A stretch of 47,251 nucleotides of DNA from an uncultured Oscillospiraceae bacterium (GTDB lineage Bacteria > Bacillota > Clostridia > Oscillospirales > Oscillospiraceae). The translations under genes were made by a program, and so were the position numbers. Every line of letters begins with the position of its first letter. Positions within the stretch are counted from its first letter, which is position 1. The notes under the pieces are model-generated. The model ran no database searches. It saw nothing but the letters and a program-made list of their open reading frames with translations, and was not told the DNA's origin. Location of the stretch: contig CANPWM010000011.1 in the NCBI GenBank assembly GCA_947584295.1, positions 1 through 47,251 on the forward strand, given 5' to 3'. Shown here piece by piece: positions 9,082-17,641 of this stretch.

Positions 9082-10374
9082 TCAGAAGATATAATCGGTG
9101 ACGCAGTCGTACCAGTGGACGAAGGTCTGGCCGTTGACAGTCAGGCGGTGATTGTGGGGGAGCTGCTGTGTCCAGGGCTTGTGATACCGCTCCAGGGCCC
9201 AGTCGTCCCGGTTGTAGCGCCGCCAGAGGACGGTGCGGCCGTTTTGATCCACATAGTCCTCCGAAACCACCGCGTCGTCGAAGCACTCGATGTCGATGAC
9301 GCACACGGTATCGTAGCTTTTTCCGTTGATGGTGACCCGGTAACGGCCCGTCACGTCTATTGACTGGAGATTTGGCCCCGCCTGGCCGGTAACGGTATCG
9401 CCCTCCCGGTGGAGGATCCCTTTCCGGCGCAGATGGGTCTCCTGACCGCAGTTGTCCGGGCCAAAGCCCCAATTGTCCAGGAAGCTGTTCCCGTCCAGGA
9501 AGGTGAAGCACTTGCGTACGCCGTTCTCTACGTGGCTCTCCGCCAGAAAGCGGACGTGGGTATCGGTAAGCTGGGCCGCGAACCGGCGCTCGATCCTGTC
9601 AATACAGCCGGTGCGGTAGTAGTCCGCGGCGCCGTGCTGGACGGCGGTAAATTCGACCCCCTCGACGCCGTGGATCTCAACACGGCCTACCGTCTCCAGC
9701 TCGCTCCATTCGGTGCGCCGCCGGGAGGGAAATTCGTACAGTCCCCAGCGGAGCTTCTCGCCCTCCCGCGGTATGAGGAGCCACCCGGGCAGCTCCTCCC
9801 ATCTGGTCTCGAAGGGGGGCAGATTCAGCTTTTCAATGGTGTATTCCGGCAAAAAGGCCGGCAGTTCTTTTATCATGGCGCTTTCTCCTTTCGCTTGCGC
9901 GGGGCGGGACGGATAATGGGCCTTGAAATGCCGCTTGGCGGCGTGGAGGCGGCTTTTCACGGTACCCAGGGGGATTTGGAGACGGTGGGCGATGTCCGCC
10001 TGGGGCAGCTCCCGCCAGTAGTAGAGGTACAGGATCTGCCGGTCACGGGACTCCAGCCGATCCATCACGTCCTCCACGGGGGTGTAGATCGGCCCCAGGC
10101 GGCCGTAGGACAGCTCCCGTTCCGGCACGCTGTCCAGGGGCAGCTCCAGGCGCTTTGCCTGGGTTCGGAACCAGTCGTTTACCTTGTTCCGGGCGATCTG
10201 CAGGAGCCAGCCCTTGAAGGCGGCCTGCTCCCGGAGGCCGTGAAAGGCCCGGAAGGCCGCCAGGTAGGTCTCCTGAAGAATGTCCTCCGCGTCGGCCCGC
10301 TCCGGGACACGGAAGCGGACATACCGCTCCACCGCGGGGCGGCAGGCGGCCAACAGTGTTTCAAAGTCCTCCAT
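9082..10374 (-). CDS. ECF-type sigma factor fused to a C-terminal domain of unknown function
   Basis: Protein of 430 residues. Residues 1-165 are a complete ECF sigma factor: region 2 with DAEDILQETYLAAFRAF (28-44) and region 4 helix-turn-helix with LPQADIAHRLQIPLGTVKSR (123-142). Residues 167-430 form a soluble domain I do not recognise, rich in Trp, Tyr and Asp and ending in a VHWYDCVTDYIF motif. Met167 has its own AAAGGAG ribosome site at perfect spacing, so the C-terminal part may also be made separately. GGAGGTGA precedes the main ATG, and an ECF-type promoter sits upstream. No membrane anti-sigma gene is adjacent, so the extension may control the sigma part; that is inference. Confidence 0.82.
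   Translation of the reverse strand: MEDFETLLAACRPAVERYVRFRVPERADAEDILQETYLAAFRAFHGLREQAAFKGWLLQIARNKVNDWFRTQAKRLELPLDSVPERELSYGRLGPIYTPVEDVMDRLESRDRQILYLYYWRELPQADIAHRLQIPLGTVKSRLHAAKRHFKAHYPSRPAQAKGESAMIKELPAFLPEYTIEKLNLPPFETRWEELPGWLLIPREGEKLRWGLYEFPSRRRTEWSELETVGRVEIHGVEGVEFTAVQHGAADYYRTGCIDRIERRFAAQLTDTHVRFLAESHVENGVRKCFTFLDGNSFLDNWGFGPDNCGQETHLRRKGILHREGDTVTGQAGPNLQSIDVTGRYRVTINGKSYDTVCVIDIECFDDAVVSEDYVDQNGRTVLWRRYNRDDWALERYHKPWTQQLPHNHRLTVNGQTFVHWYDCVTDYIF
9885..9891 (-). promoter_or_regulatory. Internal ribosome binding site in the sigma fusion gene
   Basis: On the minus strand AAAGGAG is followed by 8 nt and then ATG (9876-9874), in frame with the fusion. Initiation here would give a 264-residue protein consisting of only the C-terminal domain (9082-9876). 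Confidence 0.6.
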
Positions 10375-10417
10375 ACGTCACCTCCCTGTGTGAAATCGGA
10401 ACCGGTTCGATTATATA

Positions 10418-10443
10418 GACGGGAAAAAGCGGAGAAAGGTTCA
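10418..10443 (-). promoter_or_regulatory. ECF-type promoter of the sigma fusion gene
   Basis: Minus-strand TGAACC (10443-10438), 16-nt spacer, CGTC (10421-10418), followed by TATATAAT. The -35 AACC and -10 CGTC elements at this spacing are typical of ECF sigma factors that transcribe their own gene. This suggests autoregulation. Confidence 0.65.
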
Positions 10444-10453
10444 TTTTTTCACG

Positions 10454-10482
10454 AAAAAGCCCCGGAGGCGGAACCTCCGGGG
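10454..10482 (-). terminator. Terminator after ribF
   Basis: CCCCGGAGG / CCTCCGGGG stem (10460-10468 and 10474-10482) followed on the minus strand by CTTTTTCG. It closes the long nusA operon ahead of the ECF promoter region. Confidence 0.75.
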
Positions 10483-10489
10483 GCGACGG

Positions 10490-11425
10490 TTATTTCCAGC
10501 CCGGGTAGTCGAAGGGGTCGATGGGGTTGCGGTCGAAGAAGCGGAGGGTCTCGGCGGCGTCGGCGCGGATCTGGTCGCGCAGCTGCTCGATCTTGTCAAA
10601 TTTCCGCTCGTCCCGAAGGAAACGGTAAAATTCCACCCGGATCGGACAGCCGTAGAGGTTCCCGTCGAAGCCCAGCAGGTGGCTCTCCACGCTGACGGCC
10701 TCCTGGCCGCTGACGGTGGGGCGGACGCCGATGTTGGTGACGGCGGGGACACGCAGGCCGGTTTTCAGCATGTGGGCCTCGGCGATGTAGACGCCGTGGC
10801 GGGGCACGAGGACGCCCTCCTCGAAGCGCATATTGACGGTGGGGGTACCCAGCGTCCTGCCGAAGCGGTAGCCGTGGCGCACGGTGTCCGTCAGCAGGTG
10901 GCGGTGGCCCAGAAGCTCCCCGGCCCGGCGGCACTGGCCCTCCAGCAGCAGGGAGCGAATGCGGGTGGAGCTGATGGGTTCGCCGTCCGCCAGTACCGGC
11001 GGGACGATCCGGCAACCCAGGGACAGGGCGGCGCACTTCTCCCGCAGAAGGGCGGCGGTGCCGGCCCCCTGATAGCCGAAGCGGAAGTCGCTGCCAGCCA
11101 CAAGGCACACCGCGCCGAAGTCGCTTTTCAGCCACTCCACGAAGCGATCCCAGGCCATGTGCCGCAGCTCGTCGTCAAAGTGCAGGAAGATGAGGTCGTC
11201 GATGCCGTAGAGCCGCCGCATGATGTCCGCCCGGTCCAGGGGGGAGTTGATCATGGGGACGGGGCGGCCGTCCGCCGTCTTGCAGGGGGGCGTGTCGAAG
11301 GAGATGACGGCGGGGGCCACGTTGTATTCGCGGGCAAGCTCACAGGTGGCCCGCAGAAGGGCGGCGTGGCCCAGATGGACGCCGTCGAAAAAGCCCAGGG
11401 CGATGACCCGTTGACCTTTTTCCAA
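10490..11425 (-). CDS. ribF: Bifunctional riboflavin kinase / FAD synthetase
   Basis: Converts riboflavin to FMN and then FAD; 311 residues. The N-terminal nucleotidyltransferase domain shows ALGFFDGVHLGH (9-20) and ISSTRIR (151-157). The C-terminal flavokinase domain shows GRTLGTPTVNMRFEEG (189-204) with the PTxN motif, and VESHLLGFDGNLYG. The start is a TTG placed directly after the truB stop codon, with GAGGTGA inside the end of truB, so translation is probably coupled. It is the last gene of the rimP-nusA-infB operon, as in many Bacillota. Confidence 0.95.
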   Translation of the reverse strand: MEKGQRVIALGFFDGVHLGHAALLRATCELAREYNVAPAVISFDTPPCKTADGRPVPMINSPLDRADIMRRLYGIDDLIFLHFDDELRHMAWDRFVEWLKSDFGAVCLVAGSDFRFGYQGAGTAALLREKCAALSLGCRIVPPVLADGEPISSTRIRSLLLEGQCRRAGELLGHRHLLTDTVRHGYRFGRTLGTPTVNMRFEEGVLVPRHGVYIAEAHMLKTGLRVPAVTNIGVRPTVSGQEAVSVESHLLGFDGNLYGCPIRVEFYRFLRDERKFDKIEQLRDQIRADAAETLRFFDRNPIDPFDYPGWK

Positions 11426-12298
11426 TCAAATCACCTCGAAAAAACTCTTGACAGTCCGCATTTGGCCGTCTTGCGCCTGGCCCACCAGCAAAAAAGCGCC
11501 GGAGGGGGCGTAGACCCTGTACCGCCCGTCGGGCAGCTCCACGGGGAAGGGCGCGCCGTTGCGGCACTGGCGCTCCTGAATCTCGGAGACGGTGAAGGCG
11601 GGGAGGGCGGAGAAGAGGCTGTCCACCGGGAGAAGGAGGCCCTCCAGATCGCCCTGCTCGGCCCGCTCCACCACCTGAGAGAGCGGGTGGGCGGACTGGA
11701 TATCGAAGGCGCCGGCACGGGTGCGTCGGAGGGAGGCCATGACGCCCCCACAGCCCAGGCGCTGGCCGATGTCGTGGCAGAGGGTGCGAATGTATGTACC
11801 CTTGGAACACTCCACCTCCAAAAGAAAGCCCTCCTCCGTCCGGCCCAGGCAGGCGAGGGCGTAGACGGTTATCCGGCGCGGGGGGCGCTCTACGCTTTCG
11901 CCCCGGCGGGCGATCTCGTAGAGCTTCCGGCCGCCGATCTTGACGGCGGAGTACATGGGCGGGATCTGCCAGAGGGGGCCGGTGAAGGCCGGGAGGACGG
12001 AGAGCAGATCGGCCTCCGTCACGTTGACCGGGCGCGTCTCCAAAATGTTCCCGCTGACGTCCTGGGTGTCGGTGACAAGTCCCAGGCGGAGCAGGGCGGT
12101 GTAACGCTTGCGGTCATTCTCGGCGAATTCCACAGCGCGGGTGGCGCGGCCCACAAAGACGGGCAGGACGCCGGTGGCCAGGGGATCCAGCGTGCCGGAG
12201 TGGCCCACGCGCTTTTCGTGGAGCGCGCCCCGGAGCTTGGCGCAGACGTCCTGGCTGGTCCAGCCGGAGGGCTTGTCGATGATTAGGATTCCGTTCAT
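11426..12298 (-). CDS. truB: tRNA pseudouridine(55) synthase TruB
   Basis: Makes pseudouridine 55 in the tRNA T-loop; 290 residues. The motif [19 protein letters not shown] (29-47) contains the catalytic aspartate D38, and the start [17 protein letters not shown] is classic for the family. It adjoins ribF with no gap. The usual upstream partner nrnA is 352 bp away, separated by a REP-like cluster, so the operon carries an insertion here. AGGAGG before the ATG supports the start. Confidence 0.96.
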   Translation of the reverse strand: MNGILIIDKPSGWTSQDVCAKLRGALHEKRVGHSGTLDPLATGVLPVFVGRATRAVEFAENDRKRYTALLRLGLVTDTQDVSGNILETRPVNVTEADLLSVLPAFTGPLWQIPPMYSAVKIGGRKLYEIARRGESVERPPRRITVYALACLGRTEEGFLLEVECSKGTYIRTLCHDIGQRLGCGGVMASLRRTRAGAFDIQSAHPLSQVVERAEQGDLEGLLLPVDSLFSALPAFTVSEIQERQCRNGAPFPVELPDGRYRVYAPSGAFLLVGQAQDGQMRTVKSFFEVI

Positions 12299-12301
12299 TG
12301 T

Positions 12302-12650
12302 TTGCCTCCTGAGCCGGGGTGGGGGATAAAACGAAGGGGGGTGCGAAATTCGATAGGCGGGCCCTACAACTTATGGGAAAGCTTTCCAGTAATCCGGCGG
12401 GCCGCCAAGAGAGGCGGCCCCTACAAGGCTAGGGGAAAGCCTTTCGGGAAGTCGGAAAGTGGGCCGCCGTGGGCGGCGGCCCGTACGGCGATTAAAGATA
12501 GATTTTTCATAATTCGATAGGCGGGCCGCATTGGGGGCCCCATTGGGCCGTTGCCCGATGGGGAAAGGACGAGCCGAGCCTGCGCCTGAGGGCGAATACT
12601 TGGAGCCCGAGGTTAAGCGGCTCGTGCGAGGACGTGGCGGAGCCGCAACC
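12302..12650 (-). repeat. REP-like palindrome cluster inside the nusA operon
   Basis: Non-coding 350 bp. Palindrome P1 (GGGCCGCC-N6-GGCGGCCC) is at 12399-12420 followed by CTAC; P2 (GGGCCGCCGTGGGCGGCGGC, then CC) is at 12461-12482 followed by GTAC. A truncated P1 tail ending CCCTACAA is at about 12357-12368. From about 12525 to 12645 comes a GC-rich module like the middle of the mosaic repeats. Read on the opposite strand each palindrome has a GTAG or GTAC head, as REP sequences do. Related units occur at 37587-38320. No gene is seen here. Confidence 0.75.
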
Positions 12651-13601
12651 TTATAATGCCTCCTGGGCGTTCAGGGCCGCTTCGATGGGGGGGAGGAGCA
12701 GGGCCAGGGCTGCCTCGGGGGCGGCCTTGATGGTACAGCCGGAGGCCATGGCGTGGCCGCCGCCGCCGAACATTTTGGCGATTTCGGAGACGTTGACCCG
12801 CCGGCCGGAGCGCAGGGAGACGCGGCAGGAGCCGTTGTCGTTTTCACGAATGGTGACGCTGACCTCGTGGCCCGCCAGCTTGCCGGCCAGGGCGGCGACG
12901 TCGTCCATGTCGTTCTCCGTGACTCCGGCGCGGCGGATCATGTCCAGGGTGACGATGTTGACCACGATCTGGCCGTCGTGATAGGTGCGCAGGCCCGAGT
13001 AGACGGCCCCCTCCAGGGCCAGACGGGCGCGGGAGAAGGTGCGGAAGAAGAGCCGGGAGAGGCCGGAGGTGTCCGCCCCGGCCCGGGCCAGGGCCGCCGC
13101 CGTCAGGTAGGTATTCTCATTGACGTTGGCGTACTGGAAGCAGCCGGTGTCGGTGGAGACGGCGATATAGAGAAGGTCGGCCTCGGTCTTGTCGATCCCG
13201 CCGCACAGGGCCTCGATGAGCTTCAAAACGATCTCGCCGCAGGCGGCCCGGGCGGCGTCCAGCAGGGTATTTGCCGCGAAGCCGGAGTTGGAGGGGTGGT
13301 GATCCACAGCCAGCTCCACCTGGCCCTGAAAGCCCACGGGGAAAAGGTTGGGGGAGGCGATGTCCACGCTGACGGTGTGGGCGGGGGTAAAATCCGGCCC
13401 GGCCAGGTAGGGGGCCAGGAAGGGGGTAAATTTTTCGGTGATCTCGGGGTTTTTGAAAAGATACGCCCGCTTGCCGATCCGGCGCAGGGCGTGGCAGAGG
13501 GCCCCGGCGGAGCCGAGGGTATCCCCGTCCGGGCGGGTGTGGGTCAGAAGGAGGAAGCCGTCGTTTTCCCGCAGCCACCGGGCGGCGTCATTCAGCGTCA
13601 T
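12651..13601 (-). CDS. nrnA: Oligoribonuclease / PAP phosphatase NrnA (DHH family)
   Basis: DHH/DHHA1 phosphoesterase of 316 residues that degrades very short RNA and dephosphorylates pAp in Bacillota. Metal-binding motifs are HTRPDGDT (21-28), VSVD (77-80) and DHHPSN (100-105); the substrate-binding GGGGHAMASG lies near residue 280. The start overlaps the rbfA end by 14 nt, and the rbfA-nrnA-truB order is typical, supporting NrnA over other DHH proteins. The 3' end runs directly into the REP-like cluster. Confidence 0.92.
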   Translation of the reverse strand: MTLNDAARWLRENDGFLLLTHTRPDGDTLGSAGALCHALRRIGKRAYLFKNPEITEKFTPFLAPYLAGPDFTPAHTVSVDIASPNLFPVGFQGQVELAVDHHPSNSGFAANTLLDAARAACGEIVLKLIEALCGGIDKTEADLLYIAVSTDTGCFQYANVNENTYLTAAALARAGADTSGLSRLFFRTFSRARLALEGAVYSGLRTYHDGQIVVNIVTLDMIRRAGVTENDMDDVAALAGKLAGHEVSVTIRENDNGSCRVSLRSGRRVNVSEIAKMFGGGGHAMASGCTIKAAPEAALALLLPPIEAALNAQEAL

Positions 13602-13962
13602 CTTCCGCCGCCTCCTCGGAGTTGATGTCCAGGGACGCCAGGAGGGAGTTGATGTGGGCGCCCTCCTCGATGGAGTGATCCATCAGGAAGGTGAGCTCCG
13701 GGGTGTTGCGCAGTCTCAGGCGCTGGCCCAGCTCCCGGCGCAGCCACCCGGAGGCGGATCTCAACCCCTGCTTCATGGCCTTGGCGTCCTCCAGCCCCAA
13801 GACGCTGAGGTAGACCTTGCAGTATTTGAGGTCGCCGCTGGTCTCGCAGGCGGTGACGGACAGAAGGCCCTGGTGGATCCGGGAATCCTTGACCTCCCGG
13901 AGAAGCTTGTCCATGCAGAGCCGGATATCCTCGTTGACGCGGTTTATATGGTTAGATGGCAT
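13588..13962 (-). CDS. rbfA: 30S ribosome-binding factor A
   Basis: Late 30S maturation and cold-adaptation factor, 124 residues, single KH-like domain. The start NHINRVNEDIRLCMDKLLREV and the segment CKVYLSVLG, then LRNTPELTFLMDHSIEEG, are family hallmarks. AAAGGACTT gives a good ribosome site. It overlaps nrnA by 14 nt. The acidic tail SEEAAEDDAE is common in the family. Confidence 0.95.
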   Translation of the reverse strand: MPSNHINRVNEDIRLCMDKLLREVKDSRIHQGLLSVTACETSGDLKYCKVYLSVLGLEDAKAMKQGLRSASGWLRRELGQRLRLRNTPELTFLMDHSIEEGAHINSLLASLDINSEEAAEDDAE

Positions 13963-13977
13963 AAGTCCTTTTTCCTT

Positions 13978-14424
13978 TCAGCAGGTTATAGTCAGGCAGA
14001 TCTGTGAGATCAGGCCGTTGGGGAAGTCCCCGGTATGGTCAGGCTCATGGGGCGGTTCGCACAGAAGGCGCAGGCGCTCCCTATCCAGCTCCCGGAGGGC
14101 GCAATGGCGATACCGGGGCCGTTCCCCGCCGCCGTCCCCCACCCAGAGGGACCAGAGTTCCAGCTCCTCCCCGGGGGAGAAGTTCGCGCTCAGGTACTCT
14201 GTCAGAGAGCGCAGGTCGTTTTCGTCTCCGCACATATCCAGCTCATATCGGAAAGGCTTCATCACGAAGCCCAGCGCCTCCACCGCCGCTTGGTAGTATG
14301 TGTGTTCCGACACCGAAAAACCCGGAACCGTGACGGTCACGCCCCCGCCGGACAAAGTTCGCGTACCACGCGGCTCCAAAAGCGGGACGGGTTTTTCCGA
14401 GGCAAGCAGAAGAACATGGCTCAT
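13978..14424 (-). CDS. Uncharacterised protein in the infB-rbfA interval
   Basis: Protein of 148 residues, no membrane segment, not recognised. Features seen: N-terminus SHVLLLASEKPVPLLEP, a DMCGDEND segment near residue 65, GEELELWSLWVGDGG near 85, and a His/Pro-rich CEPPHEPDHTGDFPNG near the C-terminus. The last part ends in LISQICLTITC. Codon bias resembles its neighbours and it is collinear with infB and rbfA, 15 nt upstream of rbfA, so it is likely real. A GC-rich hairpin separates it from infB. Function unknown. Confidence 0.65.
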   Translation of the reverse strand: MSHVLLLASEKPVPLLEPRGTRTLSGGGVTVTVPGFSVSEHTYYQAAVEALGFVMKPFRYELDMCGDENDLRSLTEYLSANFSPGEELELWSLWVGDGGGERPRYRHCALRELDRERLRLLCEPPHEPDHTGDFPNGLISQICLTITC

Positions 14425-14452
14425 GGCCGCTCCCCCCTTTTAAAGTGAAAAC

Positions 14453-14476
14453 CGGGCGGGCGTCGGCGCCCGCCCG
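14453..14476 (-). terminator. GC hairpin after infB, possible attenuator
   Basis: Perfect 10-bp stem CGGGCGGGCG / CGCCCGCCCG with a 4-nt loop, just downstream of the infB stop, followed on the minus strand by GTTTTCACTTTTAAAAG. The T-run is poor, so it may only partly terminate and reduce expression of the downstream genes. Confidence 0.5.
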
Positions 14477-14484
14477 ATAAGGTC

Positions 14485-16845
14485 TTATATCTGCTCCATG
14501 ACGAAGCACTCGATGACGTCGCCCACCTTGACATCGTTGAATTTGTCCACCTGCATACCGCACTCGTAGCCGGAGGCCACCTCGCGCACGTCGTCCTTGA
14601 AGCGCCGGAGGGAGGCAAGCTCGCCGTCGAAGATGATGACGTTGTCACGAATGACCCGCACCTTGCAGCCGCGCTGGATCTTGCCGTCCAGCACATAGCA
14701 GCCGCAGACGGTACCCACCTTGGAGACCTTGTAGGTCTCCCGTACCTCGGCGTGGCCCAGCTGCACCTCCCGGAATTTCGGGGCCAGCATACCTTTCATG
14801 GCGGCCTCGATCTCGCCGATGCAGTCGTAGATGATGCTGTAAAGCCGGATATCCACATGGCTCCTGGCGGCGGATTCCCGGGCGGCGTTGTCCGGGCGGA
14901 CGTTGAAGCCCACCACGATGGCCCCGGAGGTGGCCGCCAGCATCACGTCGGATTCGGAGATGGCGCCCACGGCGGAGTGGATCACGCGGACCCGAACCTC
15001 CTCGTTGGTAAGCTTCTCCAGGCTGGCCTTGATGGCCTCGGCGGAACCCTGGACGTCGGCCTTGACGATGATGGGCAGCTCCTTCAGCTCGCCCTCCTTG
15101 ATCTGGGCGAAGAGATCCTCCAGAGAGACCTTCCTGGCCCCGGCGTCGGGGGCGTTGCGGTTCTGCTTGCGCTCCTCCGCCAGCTCCCGGGCCATGCGCT
15201 CGTCTGCCACGGCGTTGAAGATGTCGCCGGCGTCGGGTACCTCGTTCATACCGGCGATCTCCACGGGGACGGAGGGGCCGGCCTGGGTGACGCGCTCGCC
15301 CTTGTCATTCATCATGGTGCGCACGCGGCCCACCGCCGTACCGGCGATGATAATGTCGCCCTGCTTCAAGGTGCCGTTCTGCACCAGGACGGTCATAATG
15401 GGGCCGCGGCCTTTGTCAAGACGTGCCTCGATAACGACGCCGCGGGCCTCGCGGTTGGGATTGGCCCGAAGCTCCTGTACCTCGGCAAGAACCACCAGGT
15501 TTTCCAGAAGCTCCTGGACGCCCTCGCCGGTCTTGGCGGAGATGGGACACACGATGGTGTCGCCGCCCCACTCCTCGGGGACGATGTCGTATTCGGTGAG
15601 CTGCTGTTTGATGCGCTCGGGGTTGGCCCCGTGGACGTCCATCTTGTTGATGGCCACCACGATGGGGATCTTGGCGGCCTTGGCGTGGTTGATGGATTCG
15701 ATGGTCTGGGGCATGATGCCGTCGTCGGCGGCCACCACCAGAATGGCGATATCCGTGGCCATGGCGCCGCGGGCGCGCATGGAGGTGAAGGCCTCGTGGC
15801 CCGGGGTGTCCAGGAAGGTAATGGGACTGCCGTTGACCATGACCCGGTAAGCGCCGATGTGCTGGGTGATGCCGCCGGCCTCGCCGGAGGCCACGTTGGA
15901 GGAGCGGATCTTGTCCAGCAGGGAGGTCTTGCCGTGATCCACGTGGCCCATGACCACCACCACGGGGGCGCGGGGCTGAAGCTCCTCGGCGGTGTCCTGG
16001 TGGTCGTCGATCAGGCGCTCCTCGATGGTGACGACGACCTCCCGCTCCACCTTGCACCCCAGCTCCATAGCCACCAGGGCGGCGGTGTCGTAGTCGATGG
16101 TGTCGCTCACCGAGGCCATGACGCCCATCTTGATGAGGGACTTCACCACCTCCGCGCCGGTCTTCTTCATGCGGGAGGCCAGCTCGCCTACGCTGATCTC
16201 GTCGGGGATCTGCACCTTGACGGGGGCCTTCTTGGCTACCTCGAACTGGAGGCGCCGCAAACGGTCGCGCTCCTCCTGGCGGCGCTTGGCGGATTTGTCC
16301 TGGGCGGGATTGGTCCTCTGCTGGCCGCCCTTTTTCTTGATCTGCTCCTTGCCGCGCTTCATATTCTGGGCGCGCTCTCCGGCCATCTGGTCGAAGCGCT
16401 CGTCGTATTTTTCGATGTTGATGGTGACGCCGGAGGTGTCGATGACGCGCTTCTGCTTCTCCGGCCTGGGGGTGAACTGCTTCTCCTGCCGGGGCTTGGC
16501 CTGCTGCTGGGGCTGACCGGCGCTCTGGCCCTGGGGCGCGGCGGACTTGGCCGGGGCCTTCTCGGCCTGGGCCTCCGGGGACGCGGGGGCCTCGGCAGAG
16601 GCCGCCGGGGCCGGCTCCGCCTTGGGTTCGGCGGGCTTCACGTCGGCGAACACCTCCGCGATGGACTCCATCTGGTGGTGCTGGGTCAGATACTCAAAAA
16701 TGTAGTCAAGCTCCTGGTTTTCAAGCACCTGCATATGATTTTTGGGCGTAGTGGCATACTTCGTCAGTATCTCCGTAACGACCTTCGTGGCGACTTTAAA
16801 ATCCTTCGCCACCTCATGTACCCTGTATTTTACTACAACTGCCAT
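14485..16845 (-). CDS. infB: Translation initiation factor IF-2
   Basis: GTPase of 786 residues that brings fMet-tRNA to the 30S subunit. The IF2_N domain is at 1-55 ([16 protein letters not shown]), followed by an Ala/Pro/Gln-rich linker (70-130) and a basic region (160-200). The G motifs are GHVDHGKT (300-307), DTPGHEAF (346-353) and NKMD (400-403). The usual C-terminal domains, which bind fMet-tRNA, follow. It lies 63 nt downstream of ylxQ. The length is modest for IF-2; no internal break is seen. Confidence 0.97.
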   Translation of the reverse strand: MAVVVKYRVHEVAKDFKVATKVVTEILTKYATTPKNHMQVLENQELDYIFEYLTQHHQMESIAEVFADVKPAEPKAEPAPAASAEAPASPEAQAEKAPAKSAAPQGQSAGQPQQQAKPRQEKQFTPRPEKQKRVIDTSGVTINIEKYDERFDQMAGERAQNMKRGKEQIKKKGGQQRTNPAQDKSAKRRQEERDRLRRLQFEVAKKAPVKVQIPDEISVGELASRMKKTGAEVVKSLIKMGVMASVSDTIDYDTAALVAMELGCKVEREVVVTIEERLIDDHQDTAEELQPRAPVVVVMGHVDHGKTSLLDKIRSSNVASGEAGGITQHIGAYRVMVNGSPITFLDTPGHEAFTSMRARGAMATDIAILVVAADDGIMPQTIESINHAKAAKIPIVVAINKMDVHGANPERIKQQLTEYDIVPEEWGGDTIVCPISAKTGEGVQELLENLVVLAEVQELRANPNREARGVVIEARLDKGRGPIMTVLVQNGTLKQGDIIIAGTAVGRVRTMMNDKGERVTQAGPSVPVEIAGMNEVPDAGDIFNAVADERMARELAEERKQNRNAPDAGARKVSLEDLFAQIKEGELKELPIIVKADVQGSAEAIKASLEKLTNEEVRVRVIHSAVGAISESDVMLAATSGAIVVGFNVRPDNAARESAARSHVDIRLYSIIYDCIGEIEAAMKGMLAPKFREVQLGHAEVRETYKVSKVGTVCGCYVLDGKIQRGCKVRVIRDNVIIFDGELASLRRFKDDVREVASGYECGMQVDKFNDVKVGDVIECFVMEQI

Positions 16846-16908
16846 ACTTGAAAAATCATCCTTTCAAAATGCTTGAAATATCTGTGTGGATTCGCCTGAA
16901 GGGCGCGG

Positions 16909-17325
16909 TCATTTCTTTTTTCCGCGCCGGATATTGGCAAGATGCCGCCGGGCCTCCCGCTGGCGCTCCAGGGCCTTTTCGTTCCGCAGATCCAGGGCGG
17001 CCTTGACGTCAAGATAGCCCTCATGCTCCGCGGAGAGCTTGTCGATGAAGGCGCTGGCGAAGGAGATATCGGTAACGGCGGCGACGCTGACGGGGCCTTT
17101 GCCCAGGGCCGCGCCCAGGGACTCTTTGTCATAGGGGAGGGCCGCCACGGGACAGTGGGCGGCGGCGGAGGCGTTTTGGGCGCGGGTCACGGCGCTGTCT
17201 CCGGCGTCCGACGCCGTCAGAATGACCCTGGCCTTTCCGGCCCGGGCGGCCATGGCGATGTATTCCTCGCCCAGCTCCACCTTGCCGGCCTTCATAGCCA
17301 GGCCGAGAAAAGAGAGGGCGCTCAT
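16909..17325 (-). CDS. ylxQ: L7Ae-family RNA-binding protein YlxQ
   Basis: Protein of 138 residues of the L7Ae/L30e/Gadd45 fold. The opening LSFLGLAMKAGKVELGEEY and the following ARVILTASDAGDSAVTRA match the YlxQ group found between ylxR and infB. These proteins bind kink-turn-like RNA, but their cellular role is poorly defined. The C-terminus carries a basic extension, RQREARRHLANIRRGKKK, that is unusual in length for the fold. It overlaps rnpM by 4 nt. Confidence 0.88.
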   Translation of the reverse strand: MSALSFLGLAMKAGKVELGEEYIAMAARAGKARVILTASDAGDSAVTRAQNASAAAHCPVAALPYDKESLGAALGKGPVSVAAVTDISFASAFIDKLSAEHEGYLDVKAALDLRNEKALERQREARRHLANIRRGKKK

Positions 17326-17597
17326 TCCTCCGCCTCCAGTTGGGCCTTCAGCGTGTCAAAGACGCTTTCCGGGATCTCCGTCCCCAGCGCCCGGCCCAAG
17401 GCACGGGACTTGAGGGCCTTTTTCAGACATTCGGGATCCGGGCAGATATACGCGCCCCGGCCCGGCTTTTTGCCGCGGGGGTCGATGGATACCTCCCCCT
17501 CCGGGGAGCGCACCACCCGGGTAAGCTCCCGCTTGGGCCTCTGCGCGCGGCACCCCACGCACTGGCGCAGGGGTATTTTCTTCTCTGGCAAGTCCAT
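17322..17597 (-). CDS. rnpM: RNase P modulator RnpM (YlxR)
   Basis: Protein of 91 residues. The motif [20 protein letters not shown], then [19 protein letters not shown], is diagnostic of the YlxR family, with the two cysteine pairs retained. In Bacillus subtilis the family member binds RNase P RNA and modulates its activity; rnpA for the protein subunit is also in this window at 31659. Its placement between nusA and ylxQ is the standard operon order. Confidence 0.92.
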   Translation of the reverse strand: MDLPEKKIPLRQCVGCRAQRPKRELTRVVRSPEGEVSIDPRGKKPGRGAYICPDPECLKKALKSRALGRALGTEIPESVFDTLKAQLEAEE

Positions 17598-17641
17598 CAG
17601 TCCTTTCGGCGTCAGATAGCGGTGAAAAACCCGGGGCGGAC

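Noticed and set aside
14752..16851. A 699-codon plus-strand open frame opposite infB.
   Set aside because: It is the antisense shadow of a GC-rich gene: low-complexity Gly/Leu/His/Val composition, no family motif, and infB is certain on the other strand.
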